DNA from: Panagrolaimus kolymaensis
Lineage: Eukaryota; Nematoda; Chromadorea; Rhabditida; Panagrolaimidae
Length of the DNA stretch: 64,000 bases
Reading direction: 5' to 3'
Assembly (NCBI GenBank): GCA_028622995.1
Contig: JAJQJQ010000028.1
Span: forward strand, 2,356,001 to 2,420,000
Numbering within the stretch: position 1 is the first letter of the stretch; each line of letters starts with the position of its first letter. The translations under genes and the position numbers were made by a program. Under the pieces are notes generated by a model. It did not search any database. It had not been told where the DNA came from and saw only the letters and a list, made by a program, of their open reading frames with translations. This document shows positions 21,198 to 33,097 of the stretch, one piece after another.

Positions 21198-21971
21198 TTA
21201 CACACTAGGCAAGGAAAAAGAAGGAGTATAATTATTAAAAGATTCATCAGAACTACTATTATCTGAAAAATTAACTTCTTTTGTATTATGATTATTTTTT
21301 TATTGAATAACTTACTCTCAAAATATTCTCGGGCATATTTTATCGGGTGAAAAATAACATCAAGTTTGGAAAATATACAAAAAAGAAGTTCAATTAAAAA
21401 TAAATAAACTGAAAAGCCAAATAAGATAATAAGGAATACACAATTTTTAGCGCCAGTGGGACATTGAAGATAATTTGAATTTCTAAGTTGAAGAGATAAA
21501 ATATGTCCTAAACTATTAAACACTAAAGGAAGAAACTGAAAAGAAAAATATATGAAATAAATTAATAAAATATAAAAGGAATTCACAAACTCGTATGTAA
21601 ATGTGAATAAGCAAAAAATTTATGCGAAGGAAAGATAAAAAACTTACTGCGAGACCTAAAAATTTAGCTATAACTTCACAATAAATGTAAGGTCCATACA
21701 AAACTTTCATCCATTTAAGTTTATCATCGTTGCGAAAAACCAAATAACACAAAGCAATAAGACCACAAATATTAAGGAAGCCATGAAAGAATAACATTGA
21801 AGCATAATTGTAAATTGAAACATTTGAAACAACATGTGCACCAGAAATTTTATATAAACAATACCAATAACTTATAATTAAAGCTGTAGGAATGAATAAA
21901 ACATATATTAAAGAAAAAATCAACCCTTTTAGTGAACATTCTTCATTTTTTTTTTCTTTTTCATTTTCCAT
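21198..21971 (-). CDS. Multi-pass membrane protein, unrecognised
   Basis: Three exons on the reverse strand: 21971-21648, 21535-21316 and 21262-21198, with phases 0 and 1, giving 202 residues. The N-terminus is cytosolic-like and charged (MENEKEKKNEECS). Four or more hydrophobic helices follow: LIFSLIYVLFIPTALIISYW, MLFFHGFLNICGLIALCYLV, the VIAKFLGLA...FLPLVFNSLGHI region, and CVFLIILFGFSVYLFLIELL. The C-terminus is Ser/Asn-rich (NNSSSDESFNNYTPSFSLPS). Continuing past the GTAAGT donor at 21647 would give a different reading, but the spliced form keeps frame through both introns. I do not recognise a family; a tetraspan-type membrane protein is the most that can be said. Confidence 0.65.
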
Positions 21972-23796
21972 GTTTTTTTAAAATAGGAAATTTGAAGCTA
22001 TACCAATTTTAATACAAAGTAAAAAAAACAAGCCTATTTTTAACCTTTATATTTAAGTTTTCACAGTTGTTTTTGTTTATTTACTCCAAATTTATCGCAC
22101 CTCTGATAAAAAAAATTAAGCATGACTTTAAGCGTAAAAAAAATCCAATTTTAGTAGTGATAGCTTTTTATTACCTTTTCTTAACAGAGAGAATCATATA
22201 TGACTATGTTTTTAAACAACAATAACGCAAAAAAAATGCAAACATTTAAAAATAGTAAGTAAGAACAACATACGTAAGTTGAGTCACACAGATCAACGGA
22301 AAAAATAATACAAAGTTTAAAATTTTTAAAGCTTTAACCAATATTTATGAGTTTTTTTTTTAAGTTTTTACTGGGAATTCATATTGACAAATACAAAAAA
22401 CAATTTTGTTTTTATTTAATGTTGTTTGATATTTTGATTAATAATGTAAAATTTTAAAGTTTTAACGAAACAATTTTCGCTAATTTAGCAATATAACGTT
22501 TCCTTTGCTATTTATAAAATAATAAAAAATAAAAAAAAACTCTTAATGAATGCAAACAATGTTTTTTAAGACTTTTTATTGATTTTATTTTCCATTTTTT
22601 TGAGCATTGTGAAAAAAACTGATTTTTTTTTTCTTACAAAAAGAAACACTTTTCCGTTTTTCTTTCTTTTCTCTTCTTTGAATTTTTTGTTTCTTTTTTT
22701 TCTTTTTAGTTTTTTAAGATAACGGAAAACCAAAGTTAAGAAATTTGGATGATCGATAAAGTTCTATTTTTAAATAACTTTTTTGTTTTGCTAGCATTTA
22801 ATTTTTTTAATCTAATCTGAATGTGAAAAAAAGCAGGACCATAATATGTTTGCTCACAGCTAAACACTGTGTACTTAACAATAAAAAGTAATAAACTCAA
22901 TTTCAAGAAGCAATTACATTAGAAAAATATAAATAAAATTATAAGAGATTAAATACATTTTGAATTATTTTTCAGTCAATAAAGTAAATTTTAGGACGGT
23001 AAATGTCCAAAACCCTTTATTTTTGCTTGAAAACACAAATATATTTTCTTAATATTTTTTAAAGGATTTTAACAATCGCATATAACATTCATGATCAAGT
23101 CTTTTAATAAATACAAAAGAAAACTGCTTTGTTTTTTTTCACATAAGAAAACATACATACATTGTCTTTCATCCGTCTTTATTCATTGTTTCTAACAAAT
23201 ATGTGAAAAAGTTTAATATTTCGTTTATTTTGATTTACGTTTGGGCAAGAAAAAAAGTATTTAATGTTTTAGTGTGATTCTCAGAAATAAAAAAACAATT
23301 ATCAAAAGAAAAGTTTTACAAAAGCATTTTTTATTACATTTTTATACCCCATTACAATATCAAAAATTCACGGCTTTGAAGTTTCAATGATATAAAAAGA
23401 TGATAAAAGTTTTTTAAGTTTTTTGTGTTTCAAAAAAGCGGAGAATGGCTTCTTCGTTTTTAGTTTTGTCTTTTGTTCCGTTTTTCAATAAATTAAACTT
23501 TCGCATTATTTCGATTATTTAAGCAATCAATCAAAAATCAAAAACTGTGATATCTTTTTAGTCACCAAAAATTATATGTATGTTCCATCAATTTTTTTTT
23601 TGTAATTCGTATGTTTTTATTTTTGTGAATGTCTCAAAAAAAATGTGTCTTCCTTAAATACATACAATACAAACTATGAACATAAAACTAGTGTGCTTTA
23701 GTTTTATGTTTTTAACCAACAACAAAATAAAAAGAGTATATAAATGAAATTTATTTGTCTTATGTGATTCAATAACCGAGTTAGTCTTTCTCAAAA
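21972..23796. other. 1.8-kb AT-rich stretch without a gene
   Basis: Long runs of A and T, short ORFs only. The last 60 bp carry the TATA box of the glycosyltransferase gene. Confidence 0.45.
23737..23745 (+). promoter_or_regulatory. TATA box candidate (TATATAAAT)
   Basis: 60 bp before ATG 23797 of the glycosyltransferase gene. Confidence 0.55.
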
Positions 23797-25844
23797 ATGA
23801 AGTTTTTAATTGTTGCATCATTTTTATTTTTTATTTCACTTTTTTGTCCTTCATTTAGTTATAAAATATTATTTTATAATCCAAAATTTGGGATAAGTCA
23901 TGTAAATTTTATGGGAAAAATTGCTGATACTCTTGCTTCTGCAGGTCATGAAGTGGTGAGATTTTTTTACTTAATTTTTTTGTGAGATTTTTTAATATTT
24001 AAAAAAACTGAAAACCTTTTTTAGGTCATTTACCAACCTGTCATAAATGAAAATGTCACTTCCACTGGAACTAAAAATCCATCAATTCGATATTATACTT
24101 TACCAAGAAATCACAGCTTTTTATCTGATTTTTCTTTGGAAATGAATCTTTTTGATCAAAATTCTTTTGGGGAAATGAAAAAAGTGAGTTAATAAAACTT
24201 GCTAACTTTGTATAATTAATAATTATTGTACAAATTTTTTTTCTTCTTCTTCAGGTTTTGGCTAAAATGGTTGAACATAGAGCAAAGTTTTGTGATTGTA
24301 AGCGGCATTTTTTAAATAGAGTACCCTTAAAAAAAGTCTTTAGATATTTTGCACGATAATGAAAATTTCAATAAAATGAGAGCAGAAAACTTTGATTTAG
24401 CCATCACCGAACAATTTGAACCATGCGGTTATGGAATTTTAAAAAAAGTTGAAATAAAAAAATATATTTCTGCTTTTGCTGGTTCTCTCACACCTTCGAG
24501 TGCTTCATGGCTTGGAATCAAGCTTCATCTATCTTATCTTCCAGGTAAGTAAGTATGAAAGATTGATGGAAGAAAGCCCTAAAATTTATTTATTTTTCGA
24601 AGAAATGTAAAAAATATAAAATAGAATCATTTTTTTTCTTCTTCTTCTAGGAATGTTAGGAACAAGCATGGATCAAATTCCATTTTATGAAAGATTTTAA
24701 AATATTATTTATTTTTTTATGGAACATGCATTTAACAAGGATTTTGTCAGTGGTACAGAAGATGTAATTAAATCTCATTATCCTGAATTTAGTTTGGAAG
24801 TAAGCAAAATAAATTTTTGCGATGCATTTTTGAGTAAATTTTGGTTTTTTGTTTTTTAGGAAGCCATTTCAGATTCAGCTTTATATTTTGTTAATAGCGA
24901 AGAACACGTGGATTATGCCCAACCTATAACTCATAAAGTTATTTATATGGGTGGATTAGGCAAAATTCAAGCTAAGCCATTGGAAAAAGTAACTATAAAA
25001 AAATTTTTTTTTTACATATTAGCCTCAAAAAAAGTTTTTTTTAGAAATACACAGATATATTTGATTCCGCTAAAAAGGGTGTAATTTTATTTTCTTTCGG
25101 CTCAGCTGTTCAAAGCTTTATAATGAAACCAGAAATGAAAAAGGCATTCTTGGAAGCATTTGCTGAATTTCCTGAAATTAATTTTATATGGAAATATGAA
25201 AAAGATGAACATTAAATTGCTAAAGGATATAAAAATGTTTTCACTGGAAAATGGCTACCACAAAATGATATTTTAGGTAAGTAAATAACCCAGTTGCAAA
25301 AAAAAATTTAAATTTATTTTTTTTAGACCATCCCAAACTTTTGGCTTTTATTTCTCATGGTGGAATGAATTCGGTGATGGAAGGAGCAACCAAGGGAGTG
25401 CCAATGATATGTATTCCAATTTTTGCAGATCAAACTAGAAATTCCTTATTACTTCAAAGGCGAGGAACAGCAATAAAAATAGATAAAACTGAAATCGCTA
25501 AAGAAAGTTTAGTTGTAGCAATCAAAGAAATAATTAGCAATAATAATTATCGAAAAAATGCTCAAATGCTTTCTAAAATGGTTAATGTAAAACCCACACA
25601 ATCTGAAGAAAGGATAATAAAATATGCAGAATTTGCTGCCCAATTTGGTGATACTGGAACCTTACAAACTCAAGGAAGATACCAATCTTTTATGGTTTTA
25701 TATTCATTGGATGTTATTTTAACTATAGTGATTTTATTTGCTTTGGTTACTGTTTTCCTCATATGGGTTATCAAAAAATTACTTAACTTTTTGAAACGCA
25801 AACTTTCTGCTTCAATTAATGTTCAAAAGAAAAAGAAAGCATAA
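23797..25844 (+). pseudogene. UDP-glycosyltransferase (UGT) with two nonsense codons
   Basis: Eight exons: 23797-23955, 24025-24183, 24255-24297, 24344-24544, 24651-24799, 24860-24988, 25045-25276 and 25327-25844, all phases consistent. Family role: transfer of a sugar from a UDP-sugar to small lipophilic molecules in the ER lumen. Features are a signal peptide (MKFLIVASFLFFISLFCPSF), an acceptor-binding N-terminal half, and the UGT signature FISHGGMNSVMEGATKGVPM, then ICIPIFADQ. A C-terminal TM helix (VILTIVILFALVTVFLIWVI) and a lysine tail also belong to the family. Two in-frame TAA codons break it: 24698-24700 in exon 5 (after FYERF) and 25213-25215 in exon 7 (after YEKDEH, where the second copy has Gln). 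No splice choice removes them, so the gene is probably dead, although every splice site and the 3' end are intact. Confidence 0.85.
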
Positions 25845-27120
25845 AAAAAGTTATAATTTAAGAATTAGTATTATAATTTTTTTATTAAGAGGTAAACGTT
25901 TTTATTATTGTTAAGTGGTAAATAATTTTTTCATTAAAATATTAAACTTTTTTTTGTTTTTTAGTGATCAAAAACTGATTCAATAACTGTCATTATTTAC
26001 TAAGTCTATGAACGTATTTTATGAGAAATATATGTAGTAAGCATACAATATCAATTCCAAGTAATCAATTTGCTAATGGAACTGAAAATCCACATTTTTA
26101 TTTGTACTTAACATATCCAATAACTATTTTTTTATATGATTTTTTGTTATTTAAAAAAAATTGAGAAGAAAATTATTCTTTCGCATAAAAGCTTTTATTT
26201 TCTTTAAAGCATGCAATCAAAGTTTATTGATTTTTTTTCCGTTTTTATGACGAACGTGAAAAAAAGATACGCTTTTTTTCTTACAAAATAGAAGCTCTAT
26301 TGCTTCTTTTTTTCTTCGAAGTTTGAATTTTTTGGTTCATTTTTTTTTCTCTGTAGTATGTATTTAAAAATAATGAAAATATAAATAAATCAATGTTAAG
26401 CGATTGTGATAAAATTAATAAAAAAAATTAGTTTGTTTTTATTCTAGAAGTATTAAATAAATAAAAGTTTCCTATGCGGAGGAGTAGTAATCAACAAGCA
26501 TAGAATGATTACTAACCGTCACAATTATGTATTCGGAAGTAAAAATAATTAATATCTAATTTCTAATAAGTTCCATCATAACAAAAAAAATTTACATTCC
26601 CATAAAGAAGAATTTCAAAAAAGTCATTGTTCCTTTTTCTTTGACTCTGTTCAAACGTGAACCATAACAAGAACATCCTAAACCATGCAATCTAATTAAT
26701 GCAAATGACAAAAGTTTAAACTTTAAACAATTGCTTATTATATTCTTCTTCACAAAAGAATACATTGTCTATCATCCTTCATTCGTTATTCATGGTTACA
26801 AAAAAAAGTGAAAATTTTTCAGCGAAAAAAAGAAGAAATGTTAAAAAGTCTAATATTTTTTTTTCTTTTTTTGTATGTTTACGCTTTTTACAGCTTTCAT
26901 CTCTTTCCCATGTAATATGGCCGACGTTCCTTATCGATAGTTATCGGACACGGGAAATAGAATAATCAATCAATGATGGGGCAAAAATGAAAAGCATCAA
27001 AAACAAAAATTGGAAAAAGTCTAAAGGCCCTTTCTTTGGAAGCTTTTTATTTTGTGAAAAATATCGATCAAAGAATGAACTAGTCTTTTATGTTTCTTTA
27101 AAAAATACTAAGTTTTTTTA
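25845..27120. other. No gene seen
   Basis: AT-rich spacer between the glycosyltransferase and DUF229 genes; short ORFs only. Confidence 0.45.
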
Positions 27121-29556
27121 ATGTATAGAAAACTAATGATGCCAAGAATATGGCCCAGATATTTTTCTGGTAGACGATGTTTTGGAATATTTATTGGAAT
27201 TTTAGTGCTATTATTTATTTATTTTAAACCTGTAAGTTCATAGTCTATTCTTTAAAAAAAAAAAAAATATTTTCGAAGCTTTTAGCAGCCGCCATTGCCA
27301 ATGACAATTAAAATTCGGAATGCTGATCCAGAAGCTGGATTACAAAAAGCTAGCAAAAATGTTGAGTCCTCGGTGAGTAAAGTGTGAAAAAAGCGTTAGC
27401 TGCAAAAAAAAGAAGAGTATTTTATATAAAAGCTAACCAAAAAAGTTTATGCCTTTAGAATCAAAATAAAAAATGGCCATTAACAATGTAAAAATTAGTT
27501 TTTATATTTGTGTTCCAATTTAAAAACCAAACCTTTTCAGTTCTGTAAAATACCCAAACTCGAACAAAATAACAGTGAAGTAATTGCAACTTATATCAAA
27601 CCTGCGCCATTGGATTGCAAAAAGAACGGAGAAAATTGGATGTTTATTGATGAAAATGGAAGGCTCCAAGCAACAGAATATGCTAAAGCGTAAGCTTGAT
27701 TTTACCTAAAACTTGTCTAGAAAATAAAAAGCAATTTTTTTTTTCTAGAAAAATAGGGATTGAAAGAATAAAATGTAGTGCTCAATATTTTTATCGGCTA
27801 AATGACGAAGATCTCAAATGGAAGGATTTGGGTGAAATTCCAATTGGATATGAATTTAATGAGGGTGAATTTAAATTAGTTAAATGTTGGGCTGGATGGA
27901 GATCATGGTAACTACAAAGTTTTTCCTTTAAAAAACAAAATTTATTAGTCTTAAGATTTTTAGGAAACATTTATTCATGGATCTTGTGCCTCAAAAAAAT
28001 TTTGCCAGAAGAGCCAAAGAAACTTCTCGACCTTCTTCATGGTCGGGTCTTTCAGTATATTGGTTTTCATTTGATTCATTATCGCAAATGGCTTTTCGAA
28101 GATTACTTCCAAAAACTATAAAATATTTGGAACAAACTCTTGGCTCAATTAGCCAAAATGGATACAATATTGTTGGAGATGGAACTCCACAAGCTTTCAT
28201 TCCAATTCTCACTGGGAAAACTGAACTCGAATTACCATTAACTCGTAAACGCTACAAAAAAGCTGATTACGTCGATATGTATCCATGGATATGGAAAAAT
28301 TATTCTGATTTGGGTTATATTACAGCTTATGGAGAAGATTTGGCACTTTATGGAACTTTTACATATCGCCTCAAAGGTTTTAAAGAACAACCAACTCCAC
28401 ATTATACTCGAATGTTTTATCAACAAACTGAAGCATACTATAATAATCCGTTTTGTTTTGGTTCAGAAAATTCTTTCACTGTTTGGGCGAGATATTGTAA
28501 AGGATTTTTAACTAAATATCCAAAGGAATTGCCTAAATTTGGAGTCTTCCACCATGGAGCATTTTCTCATGATTCAATTAGCGATATCGAGAATTTGGAT
28601 GATGAAATTATGGAACACTTTAAAGATTTATATGAAAATGGATTTTTTGAAAATACTGTAGTTTTTGTCGGTGCAGATCATGGTCATCGATTTTCTGCAC
28701 TTAGAGAAACTCAACAAGGCCAAATGGAAGAAAGATTGCCCATGATGACTATTGCTTTGCCAGAGGCATTTAAGAAAACAGAAAAAGGCAAAATTATTCA
28801 TCGAAATTTGAAAGTAAAAAATTTTCTAAAAAAATTATCAAATTTGTACCAATTTTTTTAGGCAAATGCAAATAGACTATCTTCGCCATTTGATATTTAT
28901 GGCACATTTTTGGATATTCTTTCACTTCCCGATGATTTAACAACTCCTCAAAAAACCAATATTCGCTCAATGTCTCTTTTTCGTCCAATTCCAGAATCTC
29001 GAACTTGCAAAGATGCCGATATCGAGCCTCATTGGTGCACGTGTTTGCAATGGCAAACAGCTGATTTTGAACTTTCAAAAACTTTAGCTGATGGCGTTGT
29101 TGATGCAATTAATGATTACACTAGATCTGAACGAGCTTTATGTGCGCCACTAAAATTAAATAATTTAATGAGGTACACCATGCTAGTCCCGGATCGACAA
29201 TTGCTAAAATACGGTGGAGTTTTGGATGAAGATGGATTTGTTCCAAAATTTAGTGGAAATGCAAAAAATACTTTAGCAACTTATATGTTAGTTTTTACTA
29301 CCTCGCCCGGCAATGCCAAATATGAAGTAAGCTATATTTTTTGTTCTTAAAAGAGTTTGATATTAATTTAAAAATAAAATTGTGTTTTTAGGCCACCGTG
29401 CAATTTGATTTAAAATCAAATACTTTGACCGTGGATATGCTTGCGATCTCACATGTAAATAAATATGGCGATACTCCTCATTGCATTATGGATAAAAACT
29501 TTTTTATGGCTACTTATTGTGTTTGTTATGATAAAATTGTTAATACTTCTAGTTAG
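27121..29556 (+). CDS. DUF229 protein, copy 1
   Basis: A type II membrane protein of the DUF229 family, which belongs to the alkaline-phosphatase/sulfatase fold and is expanded in nematodes; substrates are unknown. Seven exons: 27121-27231, 27286-27372, 27541-27689, 27749-27907, 27964-28813, 28862-29326 and 29392-29556, giving 661 residues. Exon 1 gives a TM anchor (GIFIGILVLLFIYF). The catalytic domain in exon 5 has WFSFDSLSQMAFRRLLPKT, then YNIVGDGTPQAFIPILTGK, and the metal-binding-like VVFVGADHGHRFSALRETQQ. Exons 6-7 are cysteine-rich (EPHWCTCLQW, HCIMDKNFFMATYCVCY). It is the first of three tandem copies and very similar to copy 2. Confidence 0.9.
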
Positions 29557-29876
29557 ATTTTTCAAATAAAAAAATGATTATTTAAAAAAACTTTTGCTTT
29601 TCCTTAACCAAACCCGCATTTTTCCAATGAAAAAATCAATAACTTTCTTTCCTCTTTAAAAACCGTCTCGCTTATCAAAAAAAAAATAATGAATCAATGA
29701 CGCTTTTCAATAAATAAAAAACGTAAAAAGAATGAATCGGCTTTTTTCTCCGTCGTTTTTTGTTGCTATCATAGAAATTAGAACCAAACAAGAAAGCAAA
29801 AGGCAATGAAAAGCTTTTATTCAATGTGTTAAATTTTTTTTCTTTTTTTTCTCCAATAAATCAATATGTGAAAAAT
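29557..29876. other. Short spacer between DUF229 copies
   Basis: Contains only 3' and 5' flanking sequence; no other feature seen. Confidence 0.4.
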
Positions 29877-32631
29877 ATGGCTAAATTTACAATTAAACAT
29901 TCTCCAAATTTAAAAAGAATTTTATTTATCATTTTTAATTGTTGCGTTGTGTTATTTTTAATTGGGATATATTTTTCAAAAGTAAGTTTAATCATTGTTA
30001 TTTTTTAAATTTTCTCACAAAAACAAAAAAGTTTAATTTTTGAAGCAAAAATATTTTTTTCTAATTTTTTAGGATCCACAGCCGCCTAATAATATCCGTG
30101 GAAGGCTATTAAAACCCAAAGAATCAATATCATTTAAATCGGTAACAATAATAATGAAATCTAATTTCATAATTTCATAATTTTATAATGGATATTTTTT
30201 TAGTCTTTATTAAATTTGACGATAAATATTCAAAATGCAAATCCTATGGGAGGTTTACAAAAATCAGTCAAAAATGTGGAATCATCGGTAAGCAAAAAGT
30301 TGGGAAAATTTAATTTTTAGCATTAAAAACGAAGAAAATTAATCAAAAAAATTGACAATTTTAAACAAAGTAAACATTCACTTGAATGGATTTTTTTCGA
30401 ATTGTGGCTTTTAATCATTTTTCTTTGATAAAAACTTTAAAAAAAATTGCGTTTGAATATTTAACTGTAGCAAAATCCAATTTTAGGTTTGTAAAATTCC
30501 CAAACTCGATTTAAAGAACAAGGAAGTATTGGCATTTTATGTAAAACCTAAGCCACTTGAATGCGATAAAACTCAACATAATTGGGTGATGATAGACCCA
30601 AATGGAAAATTACAAGCAACCGATTATGCAAAGGAGTAACACAACCTTTTTTTATTTCGTTTTAAAAAAATATGTTTAGTACTTTCGGTTTGGACGAAAT
30701 TAAATGTTTTGGAAGTTATTTTTATCGCGTTGATGATGATCATCTCAAATGGAAGGAATTAGGTGAAGTTTCGTTTGGATATGAATTTAATGACAGCGAT
30801 TTTAAAATGGTTAAATGTACTTTTGAAAATGAAACAAAGTAAGCATTTTTTTTATTGCAAACAAAAAAAAGATAATTTCAGAGCTTTAGTATCACACTTT
30901 TTTGAGTTAAAAAAACCCCGAAAAATACTAGAAAATAATTTCATAAAATCTTTTAATAAAAATTAAACTGCCACTTTAGGCAATATGTAAAAGTTTATAT
31001 TTGAATTTTTTTAATACTACAAAAATATTTTCAGTAGTCAAATATTTATGAATGTTGTTCCCCAAGAAAATCTCATCAAAAAAGCTAAAGAAACTTCCCG
31101 ACCTTCTTCGTGGTCTGGCCTTTCAGTATATTGGTTTTCATTTGATTCCCTTTCACAAATGGCTTTTCGAAGATTACTTCCAAAAACTATAAAATATTTG
31201 GAACAAACTCTTGGCTCCATTACTCTTAATGGATATAATATTGTTGGAGATGGAACTCCACAAGCTTTTATTCCTATTTTGACTGGTAAAACTGAATTGG
31301 AATTACCTTTAACTCGTAAACGCTACAAAAAGGCTGATTACGTCGATGTCTATCCATGGATATGGAAAAATTACTCTGAAAATGGATATGTAACGGCATA
31401 TGGCGAAGACGCGGCGTATGTTGGCACATTTACTTATAGACTCAAAGGCTTCAAAAATCAACCCACGGATCATTACACTCGAACATTTTTTAAAGTCTCC
31501 GAAAACTTTTTTAAAGGTTATGCATATTGTATGGGTTCTGAAAATTCTATGACTGTATGGATTCGATATGCAAAAGAATTTATGATGAAATATCCTAAAA
31601 ACATCCCGAAATTTGCTGTGTTTCATCATAGCGCATTTTCTCATGATTCAATTAGCGATATAGAAAATTTGGATGATGAAATTATGGAACACTTTAAAGA
31701 TTTATATGAAAATGGATTTTTTGAAAATACTGTAGTTTTTGTCGGTGCAGATCATGGACATCGATTTTCGGCTTTGAGAGAAACTCAACAAGGTCAAATG
31801 GAAGAAAGATTGCCCATGATGACCATAGCCTTGCCTGAGAAATTTAAAAATACAGAAAAAGGCAAAATTATTCATCAAAATTTGAAAGTAGGCTTTTTTC
31901 GATAATTTTGGGTAAAGTAAAACTCCAAATTTTTAGACTAATGCTAATCGCTTGGCTTCGCCATTTGACCTGTACTCCACATTCTTAGATATTCTTTCGC
32001 TTCCCGATGATTTGACAACTCCTCAAAACACCAGTATTCGCTCTTTATCCTTACTTCGCCCTATTCTTGAATCTCGAACATGTGAACAAGCTGGAATCGA
32101 GCCTCATTGGTGCACTTGTTTGCAATGGAAAGATACCAGTCAAGAAGTTGGCCAACTCCTGGCAAATGGTGTTGTTGAGGCTATAAACGCTTACACTAAA
32201 ACCGAAAGAAAACTTTGTGCTGAATTAAAATTAGATAAAATGATTAAACACACGATGCTAGTTCCAGATGAAAAAGTTTTAAAATATAGTGGAGTCTCAG
32301 ACAAAGATGGATTTGTTCCTAAATTTAAAGGAAAAGCTCAAAGAACTTTAGCTACTTATTCTCTAACTTTTACAACTAATCCGGGAAATGCGAGATACGA
32401 GGTAAGTAAAAAAAAGGATATTGGTCAAAGTTGGACATAGTTAAAAATAGGTCGATTTTTTAGGTCACAGTTCAATATGATTCGAAATTAAGAATTTTAA
32501 CTGTGGATATGCTTGCGATCTCACATATAAATAAATATGGTGACACTCCTCATTGTATTATCGATAAAAATTATTTTATGGCTACTTATTGTGTTTGTTA
32601 TGATAAAATTGGTAGCGCTCCTGATTCATAA
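29877..32631 (+). CDS. DUF229 protein, copy 2
   Basis: Eight exons: 29877-29981, 30073-30141, 30204-30287, 30487-30635, 30680-30838, 31035-31887, 31937-32401 and 32464-32631, giving 683 residues. It differs from copy 1 by an extra small exon (30073-30141) in the juxtamembrane stalk; other exon lengths are nearly the same. TM anchor: FNCCVVLFLIGIYF. The catalytic segments FSFDSLSQMAFRR and GADHGHRFSALRETQQGQME are retained, as is the cysteine-rich C-terminus (EPHWCTCLQW, HCIIDKNYFMATYCVCY). Some stretches are almost identical to copy 1 in DNA while adjacent stretches (the segment around HYTRTFFKVSENFF) are diverged, suggesting gene conversion. The role is as for copy 1: an extracellular or luminal hydrolase-fold protein. 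Confidence 0.9.
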
Positions 32632-33097
32632 AAAAAACAAGCAAAAAAGCAAAACTAATTGTTCACTTTAGACTCTTTTGTTTTTGTCAAAAGCGCAAAT
32701 CAGACAAAAAAAGACTTTTATTTGTCATTTTTTTTGTGCTAAAAAAACTATTACGCATCAAACGTTTCTTTTTTTGTAACACCAAAATTAAAAAAGTAGC
32801 TTTAATGGTTTTTTATTTAATATTAATTTATTTTTATGTTTCTGTTTGTTAGAATTTAGTGTTTATATATAATAAAATAAATCTTTTTTTTATCATTCAT
32901 GAGCATCCATCGATCGTCTTCCATTTAATCTTAAGCAAATTTTTTATCAATGATGTGTCTCGTCAGTTAAAAAAATTTCACAAGGAAATTTAATCCGCTT
33001 TTCCATAATCTTGGTATTTATTAGTGCAAAAATTTGGGTGTGAAAAATATTCAGCGTCTTTGAAAGTTTTCCAACTTTTAATCAATAATATTCAGCA
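32632..33097. other. Spacer between DUF229 copies 2 and 3
   Basis: No gene seen. TTCAG at 33091-33095, just before ATG 33098, could be a splice-leader acceptor. Confidence 0.4.

Noticed and set aside
24698..25215. Stop-codon reassignment of TAA
   Set aside because: Other genes in the window end at TAA in the expected places, so two isolated TAA codons in one gene are better explained as nonsense mutations.
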